A DNA stretch of 35,678 nt from Draconibacterium orientale (lineage in GTDB: Bacteria; Bacteroidota; Bacteroidia; Bacteroidales; JAADGE01): contig DYMH01000010.1 of NCBI GenBank assembly GCA_020721645.1, positions 1-35,678 on the forward strand, in the 5' to 3' direction. Shown here piece by piece: positions 15,773 to 24,346 of the stretch (positions are counted from its first letter, which is position 1; the number at the start of each line of letters is the position of its first letter). Position numbers and translations under genes: made by a program. Under the pieces are notes generated by a model. That model saw only the letters and a program-made list of their open reading frames with translations, was not told the DNA's origin and did no database searches.

Positions 15773-17563
15773 ATGCGTATCGAAAAAAAATTACATTCTG
15801 AAATATCTACCGCAATAAGAAGTATTTATAACCAAGAAGCTGATTTAGGTAAAATACAAATACAAAAAACCCGTAAAGAATTTACAGGCGATTTTACGGT
15901 GGTTGTTTTTATGCTCTTGGCTTATTCCAAAAAATCGCCCGAACAAACAGCTTCCGACCTCGGAGAATATTTGAAAGCAAATGTAATTGAAGTTTCAGAT
16001 TATAACGTTGTTAAAGGATTTCTGAATATCAGTTTATCCGATAAATTTTGGATGGATTTTTTTGCTGAATGTTTTTCGCAAGATAATTTCGGTTTTACAT
16101 CGACTGAGGCGAACTCGAAAAAAGTTGTTATCGAATATTCTTCGCCCAACACCAATAAACCCTTGCATTTGGGGCATATTCGTAACAATTTAATTGGTCA
16201 TTCGGTGTCGCAAATTCTTAAAGCCTGCGGAAATGAAGTTGTACAGGTAAATTTGGTGAACGACCGAGGCATTCATATCTGCAAGTCGATGGTGGCATGG
16301 GAAGAAACCGGAATGGGCGAAACTCCTGAACAAAACGGTATAAAAGGAGACCGATTGGTTGGAAATTATTATGTACGTTTCGACCAAGAATATAAAAAAC
16401 AAATTGCCGAACTTGTTGCGGGCGGAATGCCCGAAGAACAAGCAAAAGAAGAGGCTGATTGGATGAAAAAAGCCCGAAACATGCTCAAAAAATGGGAGCG
16501 AGGCAACCAAAAAATTCTCGATACATGGAAAATGATGAACGATTGGGTTTATGAGGGTTTTGATAAAACGTATGCCGATTTGGGTATCCGATTCGATAAA
16601 ATGTACTACGAATCTCAAACATATTTACACGGAAAATCAATCGTTCTTAAAGGTCTGAAACAAGGCGATTTAAAACAAAAACCGGACGGGACTGTTTTTT
16701 TGGATTTAACAGAATACGGAATGGACGAAAAAGTCCTTCTGCGTGCCGACGGAACTTCGGTTTATATGACACAGGACATTGGAACCGCAGTGATTCGCTA
16801 CGATGATTTCAAATTTGAAGAAATGATTTATGTAGTTGGAAATGAGCAAGATTATCATTTTAAAGTACTTTCCATTGTTCTCGATAAATTGGAATTTCCA
16901 TGGTCCAATCGCTTAACACATCTTTCTTATGGCATGGTCGAACTGCCCGAAGGCAAAATGAAATCGCGCGAAGGAACGGTTGTCGATGCCGATGAGCTTA
17001 TCGAGGAAATGATACAAACAGCCCGCTCAAATTCCGAAGAACTCGGAAAACTCGAAGGTTTTTCGACCGAAGAAACCGATAAAATACATAAAATCATTGC
17101 ACTGGGAGCTTTGAAATATTTTATTTTAAAAGTTGATTCCAAAAAAAACATCACGTTTAATCCCAAGGAATCCATCGATTTCAATGGAAATACAGGACCT
17201 TTTATACAATACACCGGAGCCAGAATTAATTCTTTATTGAAAAAAGCAGCCGACCAAAATATTTCGGAAAACAGCTCACTTCGCGCGGAAAATCTTTCTC
17301 ACGGAGAAATATCACTTATCAAATTAATTTATGCGTTTCCCGATTCCGTCAAAGAAGCCGGCGAAAAGCGAAATCCGTCGGAAATTGCGAATTATGCCTA
17401 CGAGTTGGCAAAAGAATTTAATCGCATGTATCAAGAATTACCGATTTTGAAAGAAGAAAATGCGGCATCAAAAAATCTGAGAATCGCTTTGTCTACTAAA
17501 ACCGGTTTAATTCTAAAATCAGCCTTATCACTGCTCGGAATCGAAGTTCCGGAAAGAATGTAG
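15773..17563 (+). CDS. argS: Arginyl-tRNA synthetase
   Basis: 596-residue class I synthetase that charges tRNA-Arg in the cytoplasm. The N-terminal Add-1 domain covers about 1-105; the HIGH motif is HLGHIRN in SPNTNKPLHLGHIRNNLIG (about 123-141). The KMSKS loop is the variant GKMKSREGTVVDADEL (about 395). The C-terminal anticodon-binding domain (DALR type) spans about 480-596, with FIQYTGARI just before it. Full length compared with the family (550-600). Starts at ATG 15773, 65 bases after the endonuclease remnant; it is a core gene marking the right edge of the island. Confidence 0.97.
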   Translation: MRIEKKLHSEISTAIRSIYNQEADLGKIQIQKTRKEFTGDFTVVVFMLLAYSKKSPEQTASDLGEYLKANVIEVSDYNVVKGFLNISLSDKFWMDFFAECFSQDNFGFTSTEANSKKVVIEYSSPNTNKPLHLGHIRNNLIGHSVSQILKACGNEVVQVNLVNDRGIHICKSMVAWEETGMGETPEQNGIKGDRLVGNYYVRFDQEYKKQIAELVAGGMPEEQAKEEADWMKKARNMLKKWERGNQKILDTWKMMNDWVYEGFDKTYADLGIRFDKMYYESQTYLHGKSIVLKGLKQGDLKQKPDGTVFLDLTEYGMDEKVLLRADGTSVYMTQDIGTAVIRYDDFKFEEMIYVVGNEQDYHFKVLSIVLDKLEFPWSNRLTHLSYGMVELPEGKMKSREGTVVDADELIEEMIQTARSNSEELGKLEGFSTEETDKIHKIIALGALKYFILKVDSKKNITFNPKESIDFNGNTGPFIQYTGARINSLLKKAADQNISENSSLRAENLSHGEISLIKLIYAFPDSVKEAGEKRNPSEIANYAYELAKEFNRMYQELPILKEENAASKNLRIALSTKTGLILKSALSLLGIEVPERM

Positions 17564-17575
17564 ATTTTTTTAGCA

Positions 17576-17610
17576 GAAAGTAAAAAGTTGAAAGTTAAAA
17601 GTTGAAAGTA
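17576..17610. repeat. Heptad word array, 5 units (argS 3' side)
   Basis: GAAAGTA, AAAAGTT, GAAAGTT, AAAAGTT, GAAAGTA: alternating heptads giving a 14-base superperiod. It lies between the argS stop (17563) and the terminator stem that begins at 17611. Confidence 0.8.
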
Positions 17611-17638
17611 AAAAAGCCGGGAAAATTTCCGGCTTTTT
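17611..17638. terminator. Bidirectional terminator between argS and lipoprotein gene
   Basis: AAAAAGCCGG (17611-17620) pairs with CCGGCTTTTT (17629-17638) across an 8-base AT-rich loop. The GC core with a T run on each strand suits both the argS transcript and the convergent lipoprotein transcript. Confidence 0.85.
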
Positions 17639-17645
17639 AACTATC

Positions 17646-17666
17646 TTGATTCTTGATACTTGTGCT
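17646..17666. repeat. Heptad word array, 3 units (lipoprotein 3' side)
   Basis: TTGATTC, TTGATAC, TTGTGCT. It ends 5 bases before the stop codon of the minus-strand lipoprotein gene. TCTTGATACTTGT (17651-17663) is identical to 6367-6379. Confidence 0.7.
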
Positions 17667-17670
17667 AAAA

Positions 17671-18165
17671 TCAGTTGAAACTGACATTCACAAACTTACC
17701 TTTAATTTCTTCTATTTTACCTGCTTCCGGTATTGATTTGATTCTAAAACTATATGAACCGGTAATTGAATTTTTATCGCGGTCAATATCCGAAATCGTT
17801 ACCGAACCTTCGTAAGAAATAAAAAACTGCGGAGAATCCGAAGCCGATTTTGTCATAATTTTATAAGTCATTCCGCATTGTGCCACCGAAACTCGGGTTT
17901 TATAATCGTATTCCTGTTTGTAAACTCCTTCGTTGACACCTCGAACTGTTATAATCATTGTACTTCGGCTGGTGTTATCAACTTCCGAACCCACAAGAAT
18001 TGTAATGCCTTTTGAAACGGTAATTTTATCGGTGTGTAAAAGAAATTTATTTTTGCCGATTTGGGCATCGAAACTCGGCTCGGGTTGAATATTTTCTGTC
18101 TTTTGACAGGAAAATAAACCGACAGAGAGAAGAAACAACAGAAGCGTATAAATTTTATTTCTCAT
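17671..18165 (-). CDS. Small lipoprotein, DUF6252-like
   Basis: 164 residues. Signal peptide with lipobox LFSC (Cys20), followed by QKTENIQPEP and a beta-rich domain (about 30-164). The pattern FDAQIGKNKF...ITGSYSFRI...EEIKGKFVNV resembles the neighbouring lipoprotein (FSAKIGDAAWTS...ITGTFSFTA...GVFTNV): a shared N-terminal x-F-x-A-x-I-G and a C-terminal ITG-x-F/Y-SF strand. Both belong to the small Bacteroidota lipoprotein family around DUF6252; function unknown. A few residues link a basic signal to an exposed beta-sandwich, so it probably sits on the outer membrane. 21 bases downstream of its paralogue. Confidence 0.7.
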   Translation of the reverse strand: MRNKIYTLLLFLLSVGLFSCQKTENIQPEPSFDAQIGKNKFLLHTDKITVSKGITILVGSEVDNTSRSTMIITVRGVNEGVYKQEYDYKTRVSVAQCGMTYKIMTKSASDSPQFFISYEGSVTISDIDRDKNSITGSYSFRIKSIPEAGKIEEIKGKFVNVSFN

Positions 18166-18186
18166 AGCTCATACATGTTTCAAAAA

Positions 18187-18660
18187 TTATTTCGCCGACA
18201 AAATCAGTACATTTGTAAACACACCTTCGGTAATTGTAATGATGTCGTTCAACGAATTTGCCGCCGTAAAACTGAAAGTTCCGGTAATTCTGTTATCTGT
18301 TAAAGCTGTTACAGTAACTGACCCTGTTGTGGTTAAATATTTTTTTGTACCATCGGTTTCATCGTCCTTGTTTACAAAATAAACAGCATAAGTTTGAGCA
18401 ACACCTTCGAGTGCACTGAAATTGTATGTTCCGGTTTGAGTTGCATGAATTGAAATCAACAATTTCTTTCCTGTTAAATCTGTACCAAAAAAAGTGATGT
18501 AATCGGTGTATTTAGCACCTGTTGTTAATGTTGAAGTCCAAGCAGCATCACCTATTTTGGCACTGAAAGAACCCATAATTTCTTCGCTCGTTTTTTTGCA
18601 ACCATTGAACGAAAACAATACTGAAACTGCTAATAATAAAAGGAATAGATTTTTTTTCAT
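18187..18660 (-). CDS. Small lipoprotein, DUF6252-like paralogue
   Basis: 157 residues. Signal peptide with lipobox FNGC (Cys21) and then KKTSEE. The mature part starts GSFSAKIGDAAWTS and ends in ITGTFSFTAANSLNDIITITEGVFTNV, the DUF6252-type pattern in which FSA.ig..wt..... leads to ..GtFsF.a.......i..G.F...v. Threonine-rich, beta-strand-rich, no cysteine beyond the lipobox. First of a tandem pair on the minus strand; the pair probably arose by duplication. Function unknown. Confidence 0.75.
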   Translation of the reverse strand: MKKNLFLLLLAVSVLFSFNGCKKTSEEIMGSFSAKIGDAAWTSTLTTGAKYTDYITFFGTDLTGKKLLISIHATQTGTYNFSALEGVAQTYAVYFVNKDDETDGTKKYLTTTGSVTVTALTDNRITGTFSFTAANSLNDIITITEGVFTNVLILSAK

Positions 18661-18900
18661 AATTTAATGTTTAGAGTATAAAAATAATAAAAATAATTGA
18701 GATTACAATTTGTTTTCAAAATATTGCACATAATTTTTGCCGAAAATACAATAAAATTCCGTTTGTAATGTAAGAAACTGTTTTTTTTTGAAAAAATTGT
18801 TTGTGTTGATAAAATTCATTTTTGGTTTCATTTATTATTACGTATTTTGTGATGCATATAAATTGTTGTAACAAAGTTTTTCAACTTTCCAATTTTTCGC

Positions 18901-20346
18901 ATGAAATATTTCAAAATAGCTCTGCATTGGCAAATAATTTTTGCATTAATTCCGGCTTCCGTTTTTGGAATTTTATATCCTACTAAATATAAAATCACCT
19001 ACGATTCGTATGAAAAAATTGCAAAAGATGCACCAAAATATTCAATTTCGGAGCAATGTGTTTCGCATTTACAGATTTTCAGAAGCAAAGAACCGCATTC
19101 CGAAAGTCAATTTCTGGCTGAAATTAAAAAAGAGTGTCCTATCTTTTTGGAATACGAAAAAAAAGAATTTCTGCTAAAAAATGCACGTTATAATCCAATT
19201 CTTTCTTATGTTGAATGGATGGGCGAGCTTTTTTTAAGACTGCTGAAAATGATTATTGTCCCCTTGATATTAACCTCAATTATTTCAGGAACAGCCGGAA
19301 TTGGAGCTAATGGAAATTTAGGCAGAATTGGTTTAAAAACAATCATATATTATTTGATAACCAGCGGCTTGGCAATAGTAGTCGGATTATTTCTTGTAAA
19401 TTTGATAAAACCCGGAATGGGAACAGAAATTGGGCTTACCGAATCAGCCGGACAGATAGAATTTACCGAAACTTCTTTCGCCGATTCGCTCATGCAAATT
19501 GTTCCCGAAAATATTTTTAAAGCATTTGCCATGCAGGAAATGCTTTCGATAATTGCATTTTCGATGCTTTTCGGCTATTTTATTTCGCGTGTCGGGCGTA
19601 AATCCCGCGAATTTCTTACCGATTTTTTTAGTTCTGCATTCGATGTCATGATGAAAATCACAACCTTTATTATCAAATTTGCTCCGGTCGGAATATTTGC
19701 AATCATCGCCAAAACAGTTGCCGACCAAGCCGGCGACCCCGAAAAACTACTACTGCTGGTACAAGGAATGGGCAAATTTGCCGCCGTTGTTGTCGGCGGT
19801 TTAGCAATTCACGCATTAATTACTTTGCCTTTTATTTTGAAAATCTTTTCACGCGTTAAACCCTTCAAACATTTTCGAGCTGTTCAAGCCGCATTATTAA
19901 CAGCTTTTTCAACCCGTTCATCGGCTGCCGCATTGTCGTTAACCATGGAGTCGGTCGAAAACAAGTCCGGAGTTTCAAATAAAATTTCAGGTTTCACTTT
20001 GCCATTCGGAGCCACAATCAACATGAACGGAACCGTTTTGTACGAATGTGTTGCCGCCATTTTCATTGCCCAAGCCTACGGAATCGATTTACCCCTCAAC
20101 GAACAAATTATCATTTTTCTCAGTGCATTGCTCGTTTCCATTGGTTCAGCCGGCGTTCCGATGGCAAGTTTATTGATGATTTCGATTGTACTTTCAGCCG
20201 TCGATTTACCTTTGGAAGGAATCGGATTGATTTTAGCCATCGACCCAATTCTCGACATGTTCCGAACATCGGTAAACGTGTGGAGTGATTCGTGTTGTGC
20301 TGTCGTAGTCGCAAAATCAGAAGGCGAAACATTGAAAATACAGTAA
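18901..20346 (+). CDS. Glutamate/aspartate:cation symporter with inserted periplasmic loop
   Basis: 481-residue inner-membrane DAACS-family carrier (GltPh fold). HP1 carries STRSSAAAL (about 335), TM7 has TINMNGTVLYE, HP2 has SIGSAGVPMAS, and TM8 reads ILDMFRTSVNVWSD. The Asp and Arg of LDMFRT match those that select acidic amino acids in GltPh. Between TM1 (about 8-26) and TM2 (about 100-125) lies a hydrophilic segment of some 70 residues, far longer than in GltPh, with Cys53 and Cys79 that could pair in the periplasm. It stands alone; no clear -7 box. Confidence 0.9.
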   Translation: MKYFKIALHWQIIFALIPASVFGILYPTKYKITYDSYEKIAKDAPKYSISEQCVSHLQIFRSKEPHSESQFLAEIKKECPIFLEYEKKEFLLKNARYNPILSYVEWMGELFLRLLKMIIVPLILTSIISGTAGIGANGNLGRIGLKTIIYYLITSGLAIVVGLFLVNLIKPGMGTEIGLTESAGQIEFTETSFADSLMQIVPENIFKAFAMQEMLSIIAFSMLFGYFISRVGRKSREFLTDFFSSAFDVMMKITTFIIKFAPVGIFAIIAKTVADQAGDPEKLLLLVQGMGKFAAVVVGGLAIHALITLPFILKIFSRVKPFKHFRAVQAALLTAFSTRSSAAALSLTMESVENKSGVSNKISGFTLPFGATINMNGTVLYECVAAIFIAQAYGIDLPLNEQIIIFLSALLVSIGSAGVPMASLLMISIVLSAVDLPLEGIGLILAIDPILDMFRTSVNVWSDSCCAVVVAKSEGETLKIQ

Positions 20347-20383
20347 AAACAGCAATAATATTTACAAAACATAAAATAATTCT

Positions 20384-20391
20384 TATATTTG
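20384..20391 (+). promoter_or_regulatory. Putative -7 box for the ABC transporter
   Basis: TATATTTG matches TAnnTTTG, 80 bases before the ATG at 20472. The -33 region shows only TTTAC (20361-20365). It lies 37 bases after the symporter stop, so the transporter probably has its own promoter. Confidence 0.35.
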
Positions 20392-20471
20392 AGAATTGTT
20401 GATATTTGCGTATAATAAAATAATATCACTTAAAGAAAGCAACTTTAAAGCCTTTAATTCGACTTTGCCCT

Positions 20472-23400
20472 ATGAATGAAACCATACTCGGAGCTTTAAT
20501 GCGACTTTTTGCCATAATTGCCAATGTGGAAAAAGAAGGCGTATCGCAAAATGCCCGAACCATCGTAGAATCCTATCTTTCACTTTTATTAAGCAAGGAA
20601 AATGCTCTTCAATATTTACAATTGTTTGATAATTATATCGAAGAACATCATAAAAATAGAGACAGCAGCTCGGTAAAAGTAAAAAAACGAACCTCGCTCA
20701 ATTCAGTTAAAGTTTTGAAAATTTGCAACGAAATCAACGAAGAATTACAACAAGAAGAAAAGGTAATTGTGTTGTTGCGACTTTTTGAATTTATTCGAGA
20801 AGACGAATCAATAACCGATGAAGAGCTGGATTTTATTCATACGGTAGCCGACACATTTAATATAAGTAATGAAGAATATCATCAAATAAAATACTTAATT
20901 ATTGGCAATATAAATGAGATTACTGATAAGCTGAAAGTTTTGATTATAGACAACAATCCGGTTGCCGAAATATCACAGAATGATGAAACTCCCGAGAAAT
21001 TCCGAACAATTTGTGAACCGCATCTCAACGGGCAAATCAATATGTTGTACATCAAAAGCACCAACACGTTTGTATTCAGATATGAAGGCGAACAAGTGCT
21101 TTATCTCAATTCTCATAATATAACACCACACCGAACGTATGTTTTCGACGATGGTTCGGTTATTAAAAGCCCAAAAATCAGTCCGATATATCACAGCGAT
21201 ATTGCCGGAAAATTTATTCATTCGCTCAGCAAAACCAAAATTATTTTCAGTGCCAAAGACATCGAATATCGTTTCAAAGGCAGTGAAAACGGCATTCACA
21301 AATTCAATTTTATCGAACAATCCGGTCGATTAATTGGTATTATGGGCGGAAGCGGTGTTGGAAAATCGACTTTGCTCAATCTGCTCAATGGAAATTATCG
21401 ACCAAACAGTGGTCAAATTACAATCAACGGTTATGATATTCACAATGATAAAGATAAGCTGAAAGGTGTTATCGGATTTGTTCCGCAAGACGATTTGTTG
21501 ATAGAGGAACTCACTGTATTTCAGAATCTTTACTATAATGCCAAACTTTGTTTCAGCAAATTTACAGAACAACAAATTCTCGAAGCCGTAGAAAACGTTT
21601 TGTCAGACTTAGATTTAGAACCTACACGAGATTTAACAGTCGGCGGAGTATTAAACAAATTTATCAGCGGAGGACAACGAAAAAGGTTGAATATTGCCTT
21701 GGAACTGATTCGCGAACCTTCGATTCTGATTGTCGATGAACCAACCTCCGGTCTCTCATCGATGGATTCCGATATGGTAATGTCGCTTTTGAAAGAACAA
21801 ACCTTGAAAGGTAAGTTGGTGATTGTCAATATACATCAGCCCTCATCGGACATTTACAAACTGTTCGACCGCTTGCTGATGCTCGACCGTGGCGGCTATC
21901 CTGTGTTTTACGGAAATCCGATTGATGCTCTTTCGTATTTCAAAAAAGCTGCGAATTTCGCAGGCGGTGATCAAAGCGAGTGTGTTACCTGCGGAAATGT
22001 GAACCCGGAATTGCCGCTGCAAATTCTCGAAGCACGCGTGGTTGATGAACACGGGCGATTTACAAAAGAACGAAAAATTGCCCCACAAGAGTGGTATTCG
22101 GCTTATAAAGAAAAAATAGACCCCAAACGAGCCGAACAAATTAAAGACAGTGAAAAATCGGAATTGCCCGAAAATTATTTTAATATTCCTTCGCGATTCA
22201 AGCAGTTTCGCATTTTTGCCATACGAAATATTCTTTCGAAATTTACCAACAAACAATATTTGCTGATAACATTTCTCGAAGCCCCATTGTTAGCTGTCAT
22301 TTTGGGATATTTCAGCAAATATATCAGCGGCACGGATTTAGACCCGAATGCTTATGTTTTTGCCGAAAATGTGAATTTACCTGCGTATCTGTTTATGGCT
22401 GTTACGGTTGCATTATTTTTCGGAATGACATTGAGTGCCGAAGAAATTATCAAAGACCGCACGATTCTCAAACGTGAAAAATTTCTGAATCTGAGTAAAA
22501 TAAGCTATCTAAACTCAAAAATATTTGTTTTACTTATAATTTCGGCAATCCAAACTCTGTCGTTTATTGTAGTCGGAAATTTTGTACTCGATATACATGG
22601 AATGACCATGAATTATTGGATAGTTTTGTTTACGGCTGCGGCTTTTGCCAATATTTTGGGTTTAAATATTTCGGCATCGCTCGATTCTGTTGTAACAATT
22701 TATATAACAATTCCGTTTATTTTAGTACCGCAGTTGCTTTTCAGCGGCACTATTGTCGATTTTACCAAGCTGCACAGGCGATTTACCACAGCACAATACG
22801 TGCCTGTCATCGGAGATTTGATGACTTCTCGCTGGGCTTATGAAGCACTGGCAGTTACACAATTTAAAGATAATGAATACGAGAAACAATTTTTTGAAGC
22901 CGATAAAGAAAAAAGTGAAGTTACATTTAAATTATCGTATTTGCTTCCTGAATTGGAAACCTACATTACCAAAATAAATTCAAATCTGAAAAACAATGAA
23001 AACCAAAAACAAAATCATCGTTTATTGACGATATTATACAATGAATGCGAGGAATTTGAGGCTGAAACAGATAAAAAATTTAAACTACGTTCTAAATTAA
23101 ATTCAAAAAATTACGATGAAAATATTGGTATTGAATTAAATTCATATTTTAGAACGCTAAAAAATGTCTATGCCAATCGACAATACGAAGCTAATAAAAA
23201 TATAGATGTTATTTTTAATAATATGATAAAAATACATGGGAGTAAAGAAGCAGTTTTTGAATTAAAAAATCTCTATTCCAATAAAAGACTTGCAGATGTA
23301 TTACAAAATAAAACTGATTTAGAATTTGTTAAGGAAGAAAACGGACGTTTGATACAAATGAAAGACCCAATATTTAAAGAACCATCAAATAGATTTGGTC

Positions 23401-23570
23401 GAGCACATTTCTATGCTCCGTTAAAAAAAGTCGGAAATTTGAAAATCGATACTTTTTGGTTTAATATTCTATTTATTTGGATAACAAATTTTATGATTTA
23501 TTTAACTTTGGCATTCGATGTTTTCAGGAAAATTATCGAATTTAAAAGAAAAAAATATTCCAATAATTAG
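20472..23570 (+). CDS. ABCG-like ABC transporter with TerB-like N-terminal region
   Basis: 1032-residue half-transporter with the ATPase before the membrane domain, as in ABCG proteins. Residues 1-150 are helical; LLRLFEFIREDESITDEELDF (about 101-121) and the following DTFNIS.EEY resemble the acidic repeat of TerB-like domains. A beta-rich stretch follows (about 185-250). The ATPase has Walker A GGSGVGKST (292-300), signature ISGGQRKR (398-405), Walker B ILIVDEP (418-424) and H-loop NIHQPSSD. The ABC-2 membrane domain begins near 595, with five helices to about 765, then a soluble segment of roughly 200 residues (770-985) before a last helix (NILFIWITNFMIYL). Cargo unknown. Confidence 0.85.
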   Translation: MNETILGALMRLFAIIANVEKEGVSQNARTIVESYLSLLLSKENALQYLQLFDNYIEEHHKNRDSSSVKVKKRTSLNSVKVLKICNEINEELQQEEKVIVLLRLFEFIREDESITDEELDFIHTVADTFNISNEEYHQIKYLIIGNINEITDKLKVLIIDNNPVAEISQNDETPEKFRTICEPHLNGQINMLYIKSTNTFVFRYEGEQVLYLNSHNITPHRTYVFDDGSVIKSPKISPIYHSDIAGKFIHSLSKTKIIFSAKDIEYRFKGSENGIHKFNFIEQSGRLIGIMGGSGVGKSTLLNLLNGNYRPNSGQITINGYDIHNDKDKLKGVIGFVPQDDLLIEELTVFQNLYYNAKLCFSKFTEQQILEAVENVLSDLDLEPTRDLTVGGVLNKFISGGQRKRLNIALELIREPSILIVDEPTSGLSSMDSDMVMSLLKEQTLKGKLVIVNIHQPSSDIYKLFDRLLMLDRGGYPVFYGNPIDALSYFKKAANFAGGDQSECVTCGNVNPELPLQILEARVVDEHGRFTKERKIAPQEWYSAYKEKIDPKRAEQIKDSEKSELPENYFNIPSRFKQFRIFAIRNILSKFTNKQYLLITFLEAPLLAVILGYFSKYISGTDLDPNAYVFAENVNLPAYLFMAVTVALFFGMTLSAEEIIKDRTILKREKFLNLSKISYLNSKIFVLLIISAIQTLSFIVVGNFVLDIHGMTMNYWIVLFTAAAFANILGLNISASLDSVVTIYITIPFILVPQLLFSGTIVDFTKLHRRFTTAQYVPVIGDLMTSRWAYEALAVTQFKDNEYEKQFFEADKEKSEVTFKLSYLLPELETYITKINSNLKNNENQKQNHRLLTILYNECEEFEAETDKKFKLRSKLNSKNYDENIGIELNSYFRTLKNVYANRQYEANKNIDVIFNNMIKIHGSKEAVFELKNLYSNKRLADVLQNKTDLEFVKEENGRLIQMKDPIFKEPSNRFGRAHFYAPLKKVGNLKIDTFWFNILFIWITNFMIYLTLAFDVFRKIIEFKRKKYSNN

Positions 23571-24295
23571 TTATTTTTTTTGAAAATGCTTGCCAATTTC
23601 ATTTTTATAACGCCCCAAAAAGCTTCGTTGAAAATTCCGCCGCTCATTTTAGATTTTCCTTCGGTGCGGTCTGTAAAAATAATAGGCACTTCTTTAATTT
23701 TATAACCGCGTTTCCACGATTTGAATTTCATTTCAACCTGAAATCCGTAACCTCTCATTTTAATATCGTCGATTCCGATATTTTCCAATACTTTTCGTGT
23801 GTAGCAAACGAATCCGGCGGTTGTATCTTGAACCTGCATTCCTGTTACAAATCGGACGTACGCCGAAGCTCCGTACGACATAAGAATGCGTTTCAAGGGC
23901 CAATTTATTACGCTGATGCCGTTGATGTAGCGAGAACCAACCGATAAATCGGCACCTTCGAGGGCACAAGCATTGTATAAATTGATTAAATCTTTGGGCG
24001 GATGCGAAAAATCGGCATCCATTTCGAAAATATAATCGTATTTTTTGTCGATTGCATAGTGAAATCCGGCAAAATATGCTGTTGCAAGTCCCAGTTTTCC
24101 TTTGCGTTCGAGTATGTGTAATCGTCCTACAAATTCGGTTTGAAGTTGTTTCACTTTTGAGGCGGTTCCGTCGGGCGAATTATCATCAACAACCAATAAA
24201 TCAAATTGTTTGTCGAGTGAGAAAACTGCTCGAATGATTGCTTCTATATTTTCTATTTCGTTGTAGGTCGGGATAATGATAATGCTGTCTGACAC
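23567..24295 (-). CDS. Polyprenol-phosphate mannosyltransferase-like GT2
   Basis: 242 residues. GT2 enzyme of the DPM1 type, which moves a sugar, usually mannose from GDP-mannose, onto a polyprenyl phosphate at the inner leaflet. IIIPTYNEIENI (about 5-16), VVDDNSPDGTASKV (about 35-48), FEMDADFSHPPKDL (DxD near 91-95) and GYGFQVEMKFK with the later RTEGKSKM are all present. No C-terminal membrane domain, so it is the short soluble form. Starts with GTG at 24295, one base from a 14-base tandem repeat. Its stop codon interleaves with that of the convergent ABC gene (TTAG at 23567-23570). Confidence 0.9.
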   Translation of the reverse strand: MSDSIIIIPTYNEIENIEAIIRAVFSLDKQFDLLVVDDNSPDGTASKVKQLQTEFVGRLHILERKGKLGLATAYFAGFHYAIDKKYDYIFEMDADFSHPPKDLINLYNACALEGADLSVGSRYINGISVINWPLKRILMSYGASAYVRFVTGMQVQDTTAGFVCYTRKVLENIGIDDIKMRGYGFQVEMKFKSWKRGYKIKEVPIIFTDRTEGKSKMSGGIFNEAFWGVIKMKLASIFKKNN

Positions 24296-24323
24296 GTTAT
24301 TAATTGTTAGTTATTAATTGTTA
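24296..24323. repeat. Exact 14-base tandem duplication at a GTG start
   Basis: GTTATTAATTGTTA occurs twice without a mismatch (24296-24309 and 24310-24323); each copy divides into heptads GTTATTA and ATTGTTA. It directly abuts the GTG start codon of the DPM1-like gene. Confidence 0.85.
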
Positions 24324-24346
24324 AGAAATCATGATAATTACAGACT

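Noticed and set aside
16190-16618. 142-residue minus-strand ORF
   Set aside because: Antisense to the argS catalytic domain; no motif.
15773-17563. argS as part of the restriction island
   Set aside because: It is a complete core gene with normal composition; it only marks the border.
18661-18900. Possible RNA gene or riboswitch before the symporter
   Set aside because: 240 AT-rich bases with no stable GC-containing stem, tRNA-like arm or known riboswitch core.
21843-22256. 137-residue minus-strand ORF
   Set aside because: Antisense to the ABC transporter; no motif or start context.
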